The notes: generated from the letters alone by a model not told the origin. Shown: positions 1-11,018, numbered from the stretch's first letter. The stretch: 24,776 bases of DNA from Caldilinea sp. (GCA_026389955.1 JAPLGY010000313.1:1-24776); one strand, 5' to 3'. Program-made: numbers and translations.

Positions 1-68
1 GTCTGGCAACCTGCCAATGTCCAGAAGATACAAAGAATGAAGAAAATTCGCCATACGGTGCGTGTCAT
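1..68 (-). CDS. Lipoprotein, N-terminal fragment (runs off left edge)
   Basis: Reading the minus strand from the ATG at 68, the first 22 residues are a classic lipoprotein signal: a short basic start (MTRTVWR), a hydrophobic core (IFFILCIFW) and a lipobox TLAGC, so lipidation would fall on Cys21. A strong Shine-Dalgarno, AGGAGG, lies about 6 nt upstream of the ATG at roughly 75-80. The rest of the protein is outside the window, so no function can be given. Substrate-binding lipoproteins and many other exported proteins begin this way. The gene points away from the 645-1562 gene, so the two share the long divergent region between them. Confidence 0.7.
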   Translation of the reverse strand, partial: MTRTVWRIFFILCIFWTLAGCQ

Positions 69-294
69 GGCATCCCTCCTCTCGGTCGCCGTTGACCGGA
101 AAAGCAGGCCACCAGCGCCATCGCCCTCTGGAGAAAGGAGGACGACGTAGATGATGACCGTACGCTGACCAGATGGGTCACGCATCTTTCTCTGCTGCCA
201 GCCCCAGCCCCGCCGCTGACAACAAGAGCCTGCCTGACCCAGGCCTTTTCACCGTCTCCTTCCAGTATAGCAGAAATTTTGCCCGATAGATCTG

Positions 295-332
295 GCCGCA
301 GTTCTCAATTTGAATGGATTGAGAACTGCGGC
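295..332. repeat. Perfect 15-bp inverted repeat, 8-nt loop
   Basis: The left arm GCCGCAGTTCTCAAT (295-309) and right arm ATTGAGAACTGCGGC (318-332) are exact reverse complements around the loop TTGAATGG. No T-run follows on either strand, so an intrinsic terminator is not clearly supported. It lies just upstream (in the minus sense) of a TATACT box at 264-269, so an operator for the lipoprotein gene is possible. The end of a small mobile element is another possibility. Confidence 0.7.
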
Positions 333-628
333 TTGTCGTGGGAAGCGCTGACTGCTGTGCTTCAGGCTTGACGGGACACTAGACACGACAAGCTCCCTTA
401 GTCCACTTTTCTTTTCGCCCCATCGGGGCGCATGACTTTAGAAGCCGGTGTGCATTGACTGGATACATAAAATTCATGCACCTCGCAAGGGCGGCATTTG
501 GCCTGTTTGGAATTGTGCTGCAATCTGTTGTGATCTGTTGTATGCTCCTTGGCAGCAGTATGCAGCATGTGCCCTGGCTGAACGTATGCTTGCTGCATCT
601 CCCGAAAAGTTCCCTGTGTGTGTTCCCT

Positions 629-635
629 AAAGGAG
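629..635 (+). promoter_or_regulatory. Ribosome binding site deciding the start at 645
   Basis: AAAGGAG lies 9 nt before the ATG at 645. The same frame is open from a GTG at 618, but that start would lie upstream of this site and has no ribosome site of its own. The start at 645 also gives a clean signal peptide. Confidence 0.75.
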
Positions 636-644
636 AAGCGTCCT

Positions 645-1562
645 ATGCGTCGTGTCTGGCTCTTGACCCTTGTGCTGGCAGTGTGTGCGTTGGCAGTCAG
701 CTTCGTACTTACAGAATCGTCGCGTGTGGCAGCTGGCAGCAAAACGGTGAGAGCAGAAAACAGTGCTGTCACGATTCAGGCGTCTGAGGAGATGACAGGC
801 ATGGTTTACCTGCCGGTAGTAGCATCAATACCCCTCTTCGACACTGCCGAAGAGATCCTGATCCCTGCTGGCAGCTTCCAGATGGGGTGCGACAGCAGCA
901 ACCCGGCAGAGTCGTGCAATAGCTGGGAGCAGCCCTTGCACACGGTGACGCTCTCCGCCTATTCTATCGACAAGTATGAAGTGACCAACGCCCGCTACAA
1001 GGCGTGTGTGGCGGCCGGCGGGTGCACAGTGCCAGGAAGCGTGGATTCTTCCAAGCGCAGCCCCTACTACGGCACGAGCACCTATGCGGACTATCCGGTG
1101 CTCAACGTTGACTGGTTCCAAGCCAACGCTTTTTGTGCGTGGGCTGGCAAGCGGCTGCCGACCGAGGCGGAGTGGGAAAAGGCGGCGCGCGGGAGCAGCG
1201 ATACACGCAAGTACCCGTGGGGCAACAGTGCCCCGGATTGTACAAAAACAAACTACGACTCGTGTGTCGGCGACACCAGCCGTGTGGGTTCCTACCCCAG
1301 CGGAGCCAGCCCCTACGGCGTGATGGACATGGCGGGCAATGTGGATGAGTGGGTGCAAGACTGGTATGACAGCAGCTACTACAGCGTGTCACCCAGCAAC
1401 AACCCACAGGGGCCGGAGACGGGGACGTATCGCGTGCTGCGGGGCGGGTCGTGGGTCAGCTTTGACTTTGTCGGCGACGTGCGCTCCGCCCTCCGGTCCG
1501 TTCTTCCTCCCCGTCCTCTGGACCTCGACTCCAACGGGTTCCGGTGTGTCCGCTCGCAGTGA
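645..1562 (+). CDS. Secreted FGE/C-type-lectin-fold protein with DGR-type variable C-terminus
   Basis: A 305-residue protein. Residues 1-30 form a signal peptide (MRRVWLLTLVLAV core, likely cut after RVAA). A short linker with the Chloroflexota-like motif VYLPVV follows, then an FGE-sulfatase domain from about residue 71 to the end. Family landmarks seen are IPAGSFQMG, DKYEVTNARY, PVLNVDWFQANAFCAWAG, RLPTEAEWEKAARG, YPWGN, GVMDMAGNVDEWVQDWY, RGGSW and GFRCVR. The two catalytic cysteines of true formylglycine-generating enzymes, which follow GGS(F/Y) in that family, are absent. A sulfatase-activating role is therefore unlikely, and a binding or display role is more likely. Residues 271-297, between GGSW and GFR, look like the mutable block of a DGR target protein. 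Convergent with the hydrolase gene that ends at 1652. Confidence 0.85.
   Translation: MRRVWLLTLVLAVCALAVSFVLTESSRVAAGSKTVRAENSAVTIQASEEMTGMVYLPVVASIPLFDTAEEILIPAGSFQMGCDSSNPAESCNSWEQPLHTVTLSAYSIDKYEVTNARYKACVAAGGCTVPGSVDSSKRSPYYGTSTYADYPVLNVDWFQANAFCAWAGKRLPTEAEWEKAARGSSDTRKYPWGNSAPDCTKTNYDSCVGDTSRVGSYPSGASPYGVMDMAGNVDEWVQDWYDSSYYSVSPSNNPQGPETGTYRVLRGGSWVSFDFVGDVRSALRSVLPPRPLDLDSNGFRCVRSQ
1443..1559 (+). other. Candidate DGR variable region (VR) with constant flanks
   Basis: Codons for GGSW (1443-1454) and GFRCVRSQ (1536-1559) bracket 27 codons (1455-1535). Of these, 24 end in C or T, and many of them (gtc, agc, ttt, gac, ggc, ctc, tcc, gtt, ctt) are reachable from AAC or AAT by changing only adenines. 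I count 7 adenines in these 81 nt, against 19 in the 80 nt at 1361-1440. In known DGRs, AAY-rich template repeats produce this signature in the ligand-binding end of C-type-lectin/FGE-fold proteins. The GC-rich segment after 1536 would be the candidate initiation-of-mutagenic-homology site. No second copy was found in the window. Confidence 0.65.
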
Positions 1563-1584
1563 TTCTGGCCTTTTGGAAGGGGGG

Positions 1585-1606
1585 GAGCCCAGGGACAGAG
1601 CCCAGG
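1585..1606. repeat. 9-bp direct repeat just after the VR
   Basis: GAGCCCAGG occurs at 1585-1593 and 1598-1606, right after a G7 run (1579-1585). A small hairpin, CCTT-TTGG-AAGG, precedes it. DGR variable regions often have structured DNA just downstream, but these elements are weak and may be chance. Confidence 0.4.
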
Positions 1607-1651
1607 AGGTGCGGCCACAGACTGCAGGAGTTCGGCGCGCCGCGGTGGCTG

Positions 1652-2502
1652 TCAGGCGAGCAGAGAGACCTGTCGGAGCACCTCGTCCACGACCCGCATG
1701 CCGGCGGGTGTGTGGGCTGCGACCAGGTCAAAGTGGCCGGCAGCGGGCAGCACCGTCAGCCGGGCTGGGTCCCCTTGGGCTTGTGCCTGTTCGACATACG
1801 CGGCAACCAGGTCGAGCGGCACCAGGGTATCCTGCTGGCCGTGGATGTGGACATGGGGCACCCCCAGCGGGGTGAGCGCAGCCGGTGATGCTGCGTCGTA
1901 GCGGTCGGCGACGCTGGCAGGTGTGCCGCCCAGCAGCTGGACCACTGCGTCGCCACAGACCCGCTGCTCGGCAGCATGGCGCAGGTCCGGGATGCCCGCC
2001 AGCGAGAGGACACCTTGCACTGCCAGTGGCGCCGGGTGAAAGAGCAAGGTGCCGGCGGCCAACCGGCGCCGGCCTGCCAGCCACAGCGCCAGCTGGCCGC
2101 CGGCCGAATGGCCCACTGCGACCACGCGCTGCAAGTCAAGCCCGTGATCGGCGGCCACCGTCGGCAGGAAATCGCTGGCCGCAGCCACATCCTGCAGCGT
2201 CTGCGGCCAGCCTCCCTCGTCCCCAACGCGCCGGTACTCGATACTCCAGACGGCCACACCTCGCGCAGCCAGCGCCGCAGCCAGCTGGCCCAGCGGCTCC
2301 AACCCATAGGCGGCCTGCCAGCAGCCGCCATGCACCAACACCACCAGCGGCGAGGGGCCTGCTGTGGCCGGCAGGAAGAGGTCGGCAAATTGGCTGGGAT
2401 GTGGCCCGTACCCGTAGCGCCGGGTGGGGAAACCCGGCGCCAGCTGGCAGTATTCTGTGACGGTGAACAGGGGATCTTTCTCCTGCTCAGTCTCTTCGTT
2501 CA

Positions 2503-2503
<1 letters not shown>
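1652..2503 (-). CDS. Alpha/beta hydrolase (BD-FAE / arylformamidase-like)
   Basis: A 283-residue serine hydrolase. The oxyanion motif VLVHGGCW lies around residue 71, the nucleophile elbow GHSAGG places the catalytic serine at 133, and the acid and base are likely Asp225 (QQDTLVP) and His257 (AAGHFDL). The region before the core, RYGYGPHPSQFADLFLP, resembles kynurenine-formamidase-like and BD-FAE esterases. The substrate cannot be told from sequence: arylformamide, a small ester or an acylated sugar are all possible. No signal peptide, so probably cytoplasmic. The start at 2503 shares one base with the secA stop (TGATG), so translation is probably coupled. The same frame stays open upstream inside secA, but that extension is a shadow. 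Confidence 0.85.
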
Positions 2504-5457
<2,954 letters not shown>

Positions 5458-5525
5458 ATTGGTTTGTTGACCTCGATTGCTGCGAACGACCGCACGGTTG
5501 CTTGCCGATCGATTTTGCAGACTTT

Positions 5526-5553
5526 ATTCTATCATGGAATGAAACAGGGTCAA
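5526..5553 (-). promoter_or_regulatory. Sigma70-type promoter of secA
   Basis: On the minus strand, TTGACC (5553-5548) and TAGAAT (5531-5526) are separated by 16 nt. Both are close to consensus and would start transcription near 5519, giving a leader of about 60 nt before the secA ATG at 5457. A GAGGT ribosome site lies about 12 nt before that ATG. Confidence 0.6.
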
Positions 5554-5641
5554 TTTGGCAAAGCTGGCTGGAAAGAGGGACGCTTTGTAGTTTCAGAGTC
5601 CTCTTGTCCAGATTTGTGCGCCGAATCTCGGGTGTTCTTTC

Positions 5642-5668
5642 TTGGATTGCACTGGCCTGCGGTACCAT
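5642..5668 (+). promoter_or_regulatory. Weak candidate promoter of carA
   Basis: TTGGAT (5642-5647) and TACCAT (5663-5668) are separated by 15 nt, about 50 nt before the carA start. Spacing and boxes are both imperfect, so this is only a candidate. No pyrimidine-type leader peptide or attenuator was recognised. Confidence 0.25.
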
Positions 5669-5718
5669 AGAGTCCACTGAGATCGATCCGTTCACATTTG
5701 GGGGGAAGGCAACAAACC

Positions 5719-6873
5719 GTGAAGGCGCTACTTGTTTTGCAGGACGGTTCTATCTACGAAGGGGAATCCTTCGGGGCTGCGAAGACAGTCGTGGGGGAGG
5801 TGGTCTTCAACACCAGCCTGACCGGCTATCAGGAGATTCTCACCGACCCCTCTTATCGGGGACAGATGGTCTGCATGACCCTGCCGCATATTGGCAACAC
5901 GGGCGTCAACCCGGAGGATGTCGAAAGCGACCAGCCGCAGGTCACAGCGTTGATTGTGCGCGAGGTGAGCCAGGTCGTCTCCAACTGGCGTGCCCATGCA
6001 ACCCTCCACGACTATCTGGAGCGGCACGGCTTGCCCGGGATCAGCGAGGTCGACACGCGGGCATTGACCCGCCGTCTGCGCGAGAGCGGGGTGCAGCATG
6101 GCGCGCTCTGCACCGACGGTTCGCACAGCGCCGAGGCGCTCCTGGCCCTGGCCCGTTCCTGGCCTGGACTGGATGGCCGTGACCTGGTGCAAGAGGTCAC
6201 CTGCGGGGAGCCGTACAACTGGGTCGACGGGACGCGCGTCGAGTGGACGCCGGTTCCAGCAGGCCGCACCCACCATGCGACAGGAGCAGCCCAGCCCGAC
6301 GAGAAGCGCCCTTGGGTGGTCGCCTACGATTTTGGTATCAAACAAAATATTCTGCGCCGTCTCACCAGCCACGGGCTGCGCGTCACCGTGGTGCCCGCTA
6401 CGACGCCGGCCAGCGATGTGCTGGCCATGCGGCCTGACGGCATTTTTCTGAGCAACGGGCCGGGCGATCCAGCCGCTGTCCCCTATGCCGCCGCCGCTGT
6501 CCGCGAACTGCTGGAGAGTGGGATCCCGATGTTCGGCATCTGTCTGGGCCACCAGATCATCGGGCTGGCACTGGGGGCCCGCACCTACAAGCTCAAATTT
6601 GGCCACCATGGGGGAAACCAGCCGGTCAGCGACATCGATGTCTCGAACGTCCAAATCACGGCGCAAAACCACAACTATGCGGTCGACGAACACACGCTGC
6701 CCCCCGACGTCGTTGTGACCCATCGCAACTTGAACGACGGCACGGTCGAAGGCTTGCGGTTGAGCGACCGCCCTGTCTTTTGCGTGCAGTACCACCCCGA
6801 AGCCAGCCCAGGGCCGCACGATGCCGACCTGCTCTTTGAGCGTTTTGCCGACCAGGTGAAACGCAGGCGGTAA
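5719..6873 (+). CDS. carA: Carbamoyl-phosphate synthase small (glutaminase) subunit
   Basis: A 384-residue subunit that hydrolyses glutamine and passes ammonia to CarB for carbamoyl phosphate, which feeds arginine and pyrimidine synthesis. The N-terminal CPSase small-chain domain has [17 protein letters not shown]. The class-I amidotransferase domain carries the nucleophile Cys275 in GICLGHQ and the His359/Glu361 pair in [11 protein letters not shown]. The substrate-site segment [12 protein letters not shown] is present. The GTG at 5719 is chosen because GGGGGAAGG sits 9 nt before it and the protein then begins [10 protein letters not shown], as is usual for CarA. An in-frame TTG at 5698 would place this ribosome site inside the gene. 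carB is not in the window. Confidence 0.96.
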   Translation: MKALLVLQDGSIYEGESFGAAKTVVGEVVFNTSLTGYQEILTDPSYRGQMVCMTLPHIGNTGVNPEDVESDQPQVTALIVREVSQVVSNWRAHATLHDYLERHGLPGISEVDTRALTRRLRESGVQHGALCTDGSHSAEALLALARSWPGLDGRDLVQEVTCGEPYNWVDGTRVEWTPVPAGRTHHATGAAQPDEKRPWVVAYDFGIKQNILRRLTSHGLRVTVVPATTPASDVLAMRPDGIFLSNGPGDPAAVPYAAAAVRELLESGIPMFGICLGHQIIGLALGARTYKLKFGHHGGNQPVSDIDVSNVQITAQNHNYAVDEHTLPPDVVVTHRNLNDGTVEGLRLSDRPVFCVQYHPEASPGPHDADLLFERFADQVKRRR

Positions 6874-6910
6874 GGCGCCCGCCGCCGCGAACGAACTTGC
6901 GCTCGCCAGC

Positions 6911-7659
6911 TCACCAGACCAGCCGCAGCGACTTTGCCAGCTGGCGAACCGCCTGCAGCTCCTCCATCTGGAGCGCGCCTGTCGGTGCACTGCGGGACCT
7001 GGCAGGGGCCAGGTACTGCGTCAGCAGGCTCACTTCCAACGCAGGCCGGCTGGCCAGCCACGTCAAGACCGGCAGGGTGCAGCATTCAAAGTGGCCGGGC
7101 ATCAGCAGGTGGCGCACAATCACCCGCTTGCCCTGCGCCAGCCCATAGTCGATGGCCTGCGTCACCACCTCCCAGTAGCCGGGCATGCCACCCATCCTTT
7201 CCCCACAGCTGGCGGGCCCCACCTCTGGCCCAAATTTCAGGTCGGGCAGATACAGGTCGATGCTCCCTGCAAGCAGGTCAAGTGCAGCAGAGGTGAGGTA
7301 GAAGTTGCTGTTGAACACCGCTGGGATCTGGCGCCGGGCACCGAGCTCGGCCAGCGTCGCCACGATCAGCGGGATGTGGGGGGCCGGGTCGCCGCCGATA
7401 AAACAGACCGAACGCGCACCCTCAAGGTGCAGCGGGCCGTACACCCGCTGAAAAAGATGGCGTGCGCCGGCTGCAGCAGCATTTCCTCCCCGCAATGCAA
7501 CATTTCGCTGGCTACGTAGCTCTGCTGCCCGACACGACAGACCCCCTGGGCCACCCCGTTGCGCTCCTCTGCCCGCCGCTTCCCACAATGGTGGGGGCAC
7601 AGATGACAGTCGCTCAGATGGCGGGCCGCCCCTTCGACAGCCTCTGCTGCGGCGTTCAT
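6911..7659 (-). pseudogene. PflX-like radical SAM protein (COG1313 type), broken by internal deletion and frameshift
   Basis: The start at 7659 overlaps the upstream stop by 4 nt (ATGA). The first frame reads CHLCPHHC, then GVCRVG, then [11 protein letters not shown], the first two cysteines of the radical SAM CxxxCxxC motif. At about 7421-7428 the homology jumps to another frame, which continues with [41 protein letters not shown] and [17 protein letters not shown], typical of this family, to a stop at 6911. Roughly 35-40 residues expected between these parts are missing, including the third cluster cysteine. The first frame otherwise runs to 7366 as nonsense. A working [4Fe-4S]/SAM enzyme is not expected from this sequence. 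A deletion in the assembly is the alternative. Confidence 0.75.
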
Positions 7660-9782
7660 CGCCCCAACTGCTCGCGCAGCCGTTCCAAAACGCTGAGCTG
7701 GCGCACCCATACGACCCGCCCAGTCTGGCGCTCTACGACCACAACCGCTCCGCCCACCAGCTCTTTTTCTCCCAGATAGAGGGTATACCGCCGGTTGCTC
7801 GCCGCTTGCCAGCGGTAGTGCGGAGCCAGGGCCTGCAGTTCGGGGGGAAGCTCCCAGCCAGGCGGCAAGCCCTCGGCAGACGCGCCCTGGTGCGCAAGCG
7901 CCCGGCAGGTGACGCAAAACCCATTGCGTTCGACGCAGGCGCTGCAATACTGCTGGCCACACCCTCTGCAGCCCGCCGTGTGTCCCTCGCAGTACAGGAC
8001 AGCACAGCTTCCACAGCGCGGGGCGCACTGCGTGCAGAGCAGGTCGCAGCAGACCCCACACTCGGCCAGGTCGCGATGGCAGACAAGATGCCCGCATCCT
8101 GCGATCACAATGCGATGTGCAGCACAGAGGGCACGCTCGCAGACCACGCACTGCCCGACACAGGCCGCACAGCCCAGGTGGCCGCAGACTGCGCAGCCCG
8201 CCAGATCGGTGGCCAGCTGGCGGCAGAGCGGGCATTCCTGCAGACAGCTGTAGCAGTAGGGGAGGCGGGTGCCCCCGCCTTCTAAACGCCGGGTCGTCGC
8301 TGCCTGTTCGTAGTAGCCAGGCCCGACGCTCCGGCCACAATGGCTGCAGGCCACCAGACAGCTGCGACAGAAACGCTGGCCGCTGGCCGCACAGAGGTCA
8401 AACTCGGCGCTGTACTGCTGACAGCCCGGACAGCGCACCGCACAGCGCGGACAAATCAAGGCAGACTCGCCGCGCGCAGCTGCGACGCTGTCCACGCGCA
8501 GATGGCTCTTGCACTGGCGCACAGCACAACGTGCACAGCTCCCCTGACAGCTGTGGCAGACGGCATCCTGGCAGAGTGGACAGCTGCTGCGGTGGGCGGC
8601 GCAGCTGTGCTCTCCACAGGCCCAGCACAAGTGCCCACAGGTTGCACAGTTTTCTGCACCGCAGACCGGGCAGGCTGCCACGCCACAGCCCGTACAAAAG
8701 AGCCCGTTGCAGCCACTGCACAGGTGCGTGCAGCGTTCGCAGGTCAGATGGCCGCCGGCGTCGACCGTGATGCTCGCCGTTTCTTCTCCGCAGCTGTGAC
8801 AGCGTGGGCGGCGCACCGCCCCGCGATACCGGTCGTACTCGACCCGCGCAACCACTGTGTGGCGGTCAGTGCTCAGGGTCAGCTCCGCCGTCGCCACCGG
8901 CAGTTCGAACACCGCATACCCGACCAGCTCGATCTCGACGCGCAGCCGATGGTTTTCGGTCTCCTCGGCGATCTTGCGCTGCAAGTCTGCTTCGAGCAGC
9001 CGCCGCCGTTCGCCTTCCGGGTCGTGCAGCGCCTGAATCTCGTCGATCTGCTGTTGGTAGTAGGTGAGCAGACGGCTGAGATTTTTGTAGAGCCGCGGCA
9101 GGATTTCCGCCTCGTGCTCGACTGACTTCACATCGGCATAGTAGGTCGCATAGCGCCGCGCCATCTCCGACAGCCGCACCAGATGGGTCAGCGGCGGCAG
9201 TTTCAGAGGAGGCTCCTCCCCTTCGGTGCTGTGTTCGGGCAGCGCAGGCAACGCATCGGCCAGCAGCTGCGCCAGCGCGCTCTCTGCCAGCTGCACCTGC
9301 CGATGTTCCGTCTCATCCAGCCAGACAGTGTAGATCTCCTGCCGCTTGTCGTCGGCACGGTAGGTGATCCGCCAGGAAAAGCTGAAGAGCCGCTGTGCCT
9401 CTTCCTGCATGCGCAGCCGGGTGATCGCCCCATTGGTCGGGCGCACCGCTGCCAGCAGGGCTTCGCCGCCCTGGTGGCGGGCGGGGGCCCTCTGCAGCGT
9501 GCAGGCTCCCCGCTGGGCGAGGAGCGCCATCATCTGGTCAAAAATACGGCTGCCCTGTGCAACCAGCTCGCCCGCCTCGGCAGGATCTCCTGCTCGAAAA
9601 GTGAGCCGGAGCTGGCTGCCCCCGAAGTGGCTGTGCAGCGCCACCGGCAGCTCCACCTCCAGCAGCTGACTGTCGCCGCTCCCCGTCTCCCGCACCGCAG
9701 CGTCGAAGCTGGCAAAAAAGGAGCGGGTGAAAGCGGACAAGGGATTTTCTGGCGGCGGGCTCTTCGCTGGCGAATGTCTCAT
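7656..9782 (-). CDS. Large cysteine-rich zinc-finger array protein, function unknown
   Basis: A 708-residue protein that I do not recognise as a named family. Residues 1 to about 230 form a globular region ([41 protein letters not shown]). Residues about 235-295 look like a coiled coil rich in Glu, Arg and Leu. Residues 328-626 hold 58 cysteines, mostly as alternating CxxC pairs about 4-8 residues apart, with four CxxH variants (CAAH, CKSH, CAAH, CEGH), so a chain of many zinc sites is likely. Residues about 640-708 are a short cysteine-free tail. The N-terminal half faintly recalls the C-terminal region of bacterial Snf2-type helicases, which is only an impression. No signal peptide or membrane segment is seen, so it is cytoplasmic. 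It precedes, and overlaps by ATGA, the broken radical SAM gene. Confidence 0.8.
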   Translation of the reverse strand: MRHSPAKSPPPENPLSAFTRSFFASFDAAVRETGSGDSQLLEVELPVALHSHFGGSQLRLTFRAGDPAEAGELVAQGSRIFDQMMALLAQRGACTLQRAPARHQGGEALLAAVRPTNGAITRLRMQEEAQRLFSFSWRITYRADDKRQEIYTVWLDETEHRQVQLAESALAQLLADALPALPEHSTEGEEPPLKLPPLTHLVRLSEMARRYATYYADVKSVEHEAEILPRLYKNLSRLLTYYQQQIDEIQALHDPEGERRRLLEADLQRKIAEETENHRLRVEIELVGYAVFELPVATAELTLSTDRHTVVARVEYDRYRGAVRRPRCHSCGEETASITVDAGGHLTCERCTHLCSGCNGLFCTGCGVAACPVCGAENCATCGHLCWACGEHSCAAHRSSCPLCQDAVCHSCQGSCARCAVRQCKSHLRVDSVAAARGESALICPRCAVRCPGCQQYSAEFDLCAASGQRFCRSCLVACSHCGRSVGPGYYEQAATTRRLEGGGTRLPYCYSCLQECPLCRQLATDLAGCAVCGHLGCAACVGQCVVCERALCAAHRIVIAGCGHLVCHRDLAECGVCCDLLCTQCAPRCGSCAVLYCEGHTAGCRGCGQQYCSACVERNGFCVTCRALAHQGASAEGLPPGWELPPELQALAPHYRWQAASNRRYTLYLGEKELVGGAVVVVERQTGRVVWVRQLSVLERLREQLGR

Positions 9783-9790
9783 AGGGTATG

Positions 9791-9820
9791 ATTATAGCTG
9801 CAACAGGGGAGTTTTCTGAA
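9791..9820 (-). promoter_or_regulatory. Promoter of the zinc-finger gene; likely leaderless
   Basis: A perfect TATAAT (9796-9791 on the minus strand) with TTCAGA (9820-9815) 18 nt upstream would start transcription near 9784. The gene's ATG begins at 9782. No Shine-Dalgarno sequence precedes the ATG, which fits a leaderless or nearly leaderless mRNA. Confidence 0.5.
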
Positions 9821-9895
9821 GCGCCGGGGAGCTCTTGCCGGACAACTGCAGACCTGTTGTTTGAGAGGAACTGTTTGCAGAGCACGGAGATCACC

Positions 9896-10243
9896 ATGAC
9901 CCAGATCACCCAGATTTGCCCGCAGTGTGGCGACAGCTTTGTCCTGGATGCCCGCTACTGCACCCACTGCGGCCACGACACAGCCCTGCCGGCCGGACAG
10001 AAATTGCTGCCAACACTGTTGGGCCAGGCGGCTCTCCCGATGCTGGTAGGGGCCGCTAGCCTGGCGGTCAGCGCCGGCTGGCAACTGTTGCGCCATCTGC
10101 TGAGCCGGCCTGCCTCGCCGCCGCTCGCCAGTGCCCCCCCCCGCCCCCGCACCACGATCCGTATCCGCACCTCCTGGGTCGTCGGAGATGCCAGCGGCAA
10201 CTGGCGCAAAGGCCATTCCGACCAGACGATCGAGATCGACTGA
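9896..10243 (+). CDS. Small zinc-ribbon membrane protein
   Basis: A 115-residue protein. Residues 8-25 form a zinc ribbon, CPQC-x10-CTHC, followed by GHD. A hydrophobic stretch from about residue 39 to 62 could be one membrane helix. The C-terminal third is proline- and arginine-rich, then polar ([17 protein letters not shown]). The ATG at 9896 is chosen because GGAGA lies 5 nt upstream. The open frame from 9788 lies over the promoter of the divergent gene. A run of nine C (10134-10142) falls inside the gene. The function is unknown; such zinc-ribbon proteins are common and varied. Confidence 0.65.
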   Translation: MTQITQICPQCGDSFVLDARYCTHCGHDTALPAGQKLLPTLLGQAALPMLVGAASLAVSAGWQLLRHLLSRPASPPLASAPPRPRTTIRIRTSWVVGDASGNWRKGHSDQTIEID

Positions 10244-10267
10244 TTCCGCGCACCGACCCGCTGCCCC

Positions 10268-10918
10268 TCACTCCAGCGGGATCGGATCGCCCATCACAGG
10301 AGGAGGGACTCGCCAGAGGATGTCGAAGAGCGCCGCAGCCATCGCCGGAATTTCACGGGTCTCGGACCAGGCGATCGAGCGAGGGTGATAGGGGCGCCGG
10401 TCCGCCACGACACCGCTCGCTTCAAGGCCTAGACTGGAACAGAGAAAAAGCGCACGCGGCAGGTGAAAAGCCTGGGTCACTACCAGCAGCTGCTCAACCT
10501 GAAAAATTTCTTTGGCACGATAACAGGAGTCGTAGGTGCGTCTTCCGCCATAGTCTGGCTGGAGAGCCGCCGGCGCCACCCCTTGCTGGAGGGCATAGGC
10601 GACCATGGCACCAGGCTCGTTGTAGTCGGGCTGGCTGTTGTCCCCGCTCATCAGGAGTTTGTCGACCTTGCCCGCTTTGTAGAGCGCGATCGCAGTCTCT
10701 ACCCGGTCGCGCAACATGCCGCTCAACCGGCCATCCCCATAGACGCGGGCACCCAGCACCAGCGCTACCCGCGCCGAGGGCGCCTCTTCTGGGGTGTAGA
10801 GGGTCGAGCCATACCGCCATTTGACCCACTGCTGCCAGCCAATGCTGCCAGCCCCTACCCCTATCAACAACACGATGCTCAACCAAAACAGCGTCCAACG
10901 CCGAATGCGAAATCCCAT
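10268..10918 (-). CDS. SanA/YdcF-like membrane protein (DUF218)
   Basis: A 216-residue protein with one N-terminal membrane helix ([15 protein letters not shown]) and a DUF218 domain. Landmarks are [62 protein letters not shown] and [13 protein letters not shown], which match the SanA branch linked to envelope barrier function and vancomycin resistance at high temperature in E. coli. The exact reaction is not established for the family. It ends 24 nt from the convergent zinc-ribbon gene. An AGGG site sits just before the ATG. Confidence 0.88.
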   Translation of the reverse strand: MGFRIRRWTLFWLSIVLLIGVGAGSIGWQQWVKWRYGSTLYTPEEAPSARVALVLGARVYGDGRLSGMLRDRVETAIALYKAGKVDKLLMSGDNSQPDYNEPGAMVAYALQQGVAPAALQPDYGGRRTYDSCYRAKEIFQVEQLLVVTQAFHLPRALFLCSSLGLEASGVVADRRPYHPRSIAWSETREIPAMAAALFDILWRVPPPVMGDPIPLE

Positions 10919-11018
10919 AGCGTACCCTGCCAGATACAGCCTCTTTTGCCGGTGGCGCTGCTGGCGGTCAGCTCACCCGCGCACGATCCTGCTCGACCTT
11001 CTCAACGTCTCTGCGCGC

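Larger units (their letters stand above)
69..644. other. Gene-poor divergent intergenic region
   Basis: This 576-nt stretch separates the leftward lipoprotein gene from the rightward secreted protein. No convincing gene was found. It holds a perfect 15-bp inverted repeat (295-332), a 6-bp hairpin with a 3-nt loop (416-430, CGCCCC/GGGGCG), a TATACT box on the minus strand (264-269) without a good -35 partner, and two tiny minus-strand reading frames (178-252 and 65-181) in an overlapping chain up to the lipoprotein start. Competing open frames across 398-787 have no ribosome site or recognisable protein. Confidence 0.5.

Noticed and set aside
416..430. CGCCCC/GGGGCG hairpin as a terminator
   Set aside because: The T-rich stretch lies before it on the plus strand and becomes A-rich after it on the minus strand, so neither orientation gives a hairpin followed by T.
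455..473. TTGACT ... CATAAAAT as a promoter for the 645 gene
   Set aside because: The boxes are only about 5 nt apart and no -10 box lies at 16-18 nt.
645..710. Lipobox in the secreted protein (VLAVC)
   Set aside because: The residue before the cysteine is Val rather than Gly, Ala or Ser, and the cysteine lies in the middle of the hydrophobic core, so an ordinary signal peptide fits better.
398..787. Competing small frames upstream of the secreted protein gene
   Set aside because: Three frames overlap each other on both strands, with no ribosome site and no protein-like sequence.
5728..6990. 420-codon minus-strand frame over carA
   Set aside because: Antisense shadow of carA without domains.
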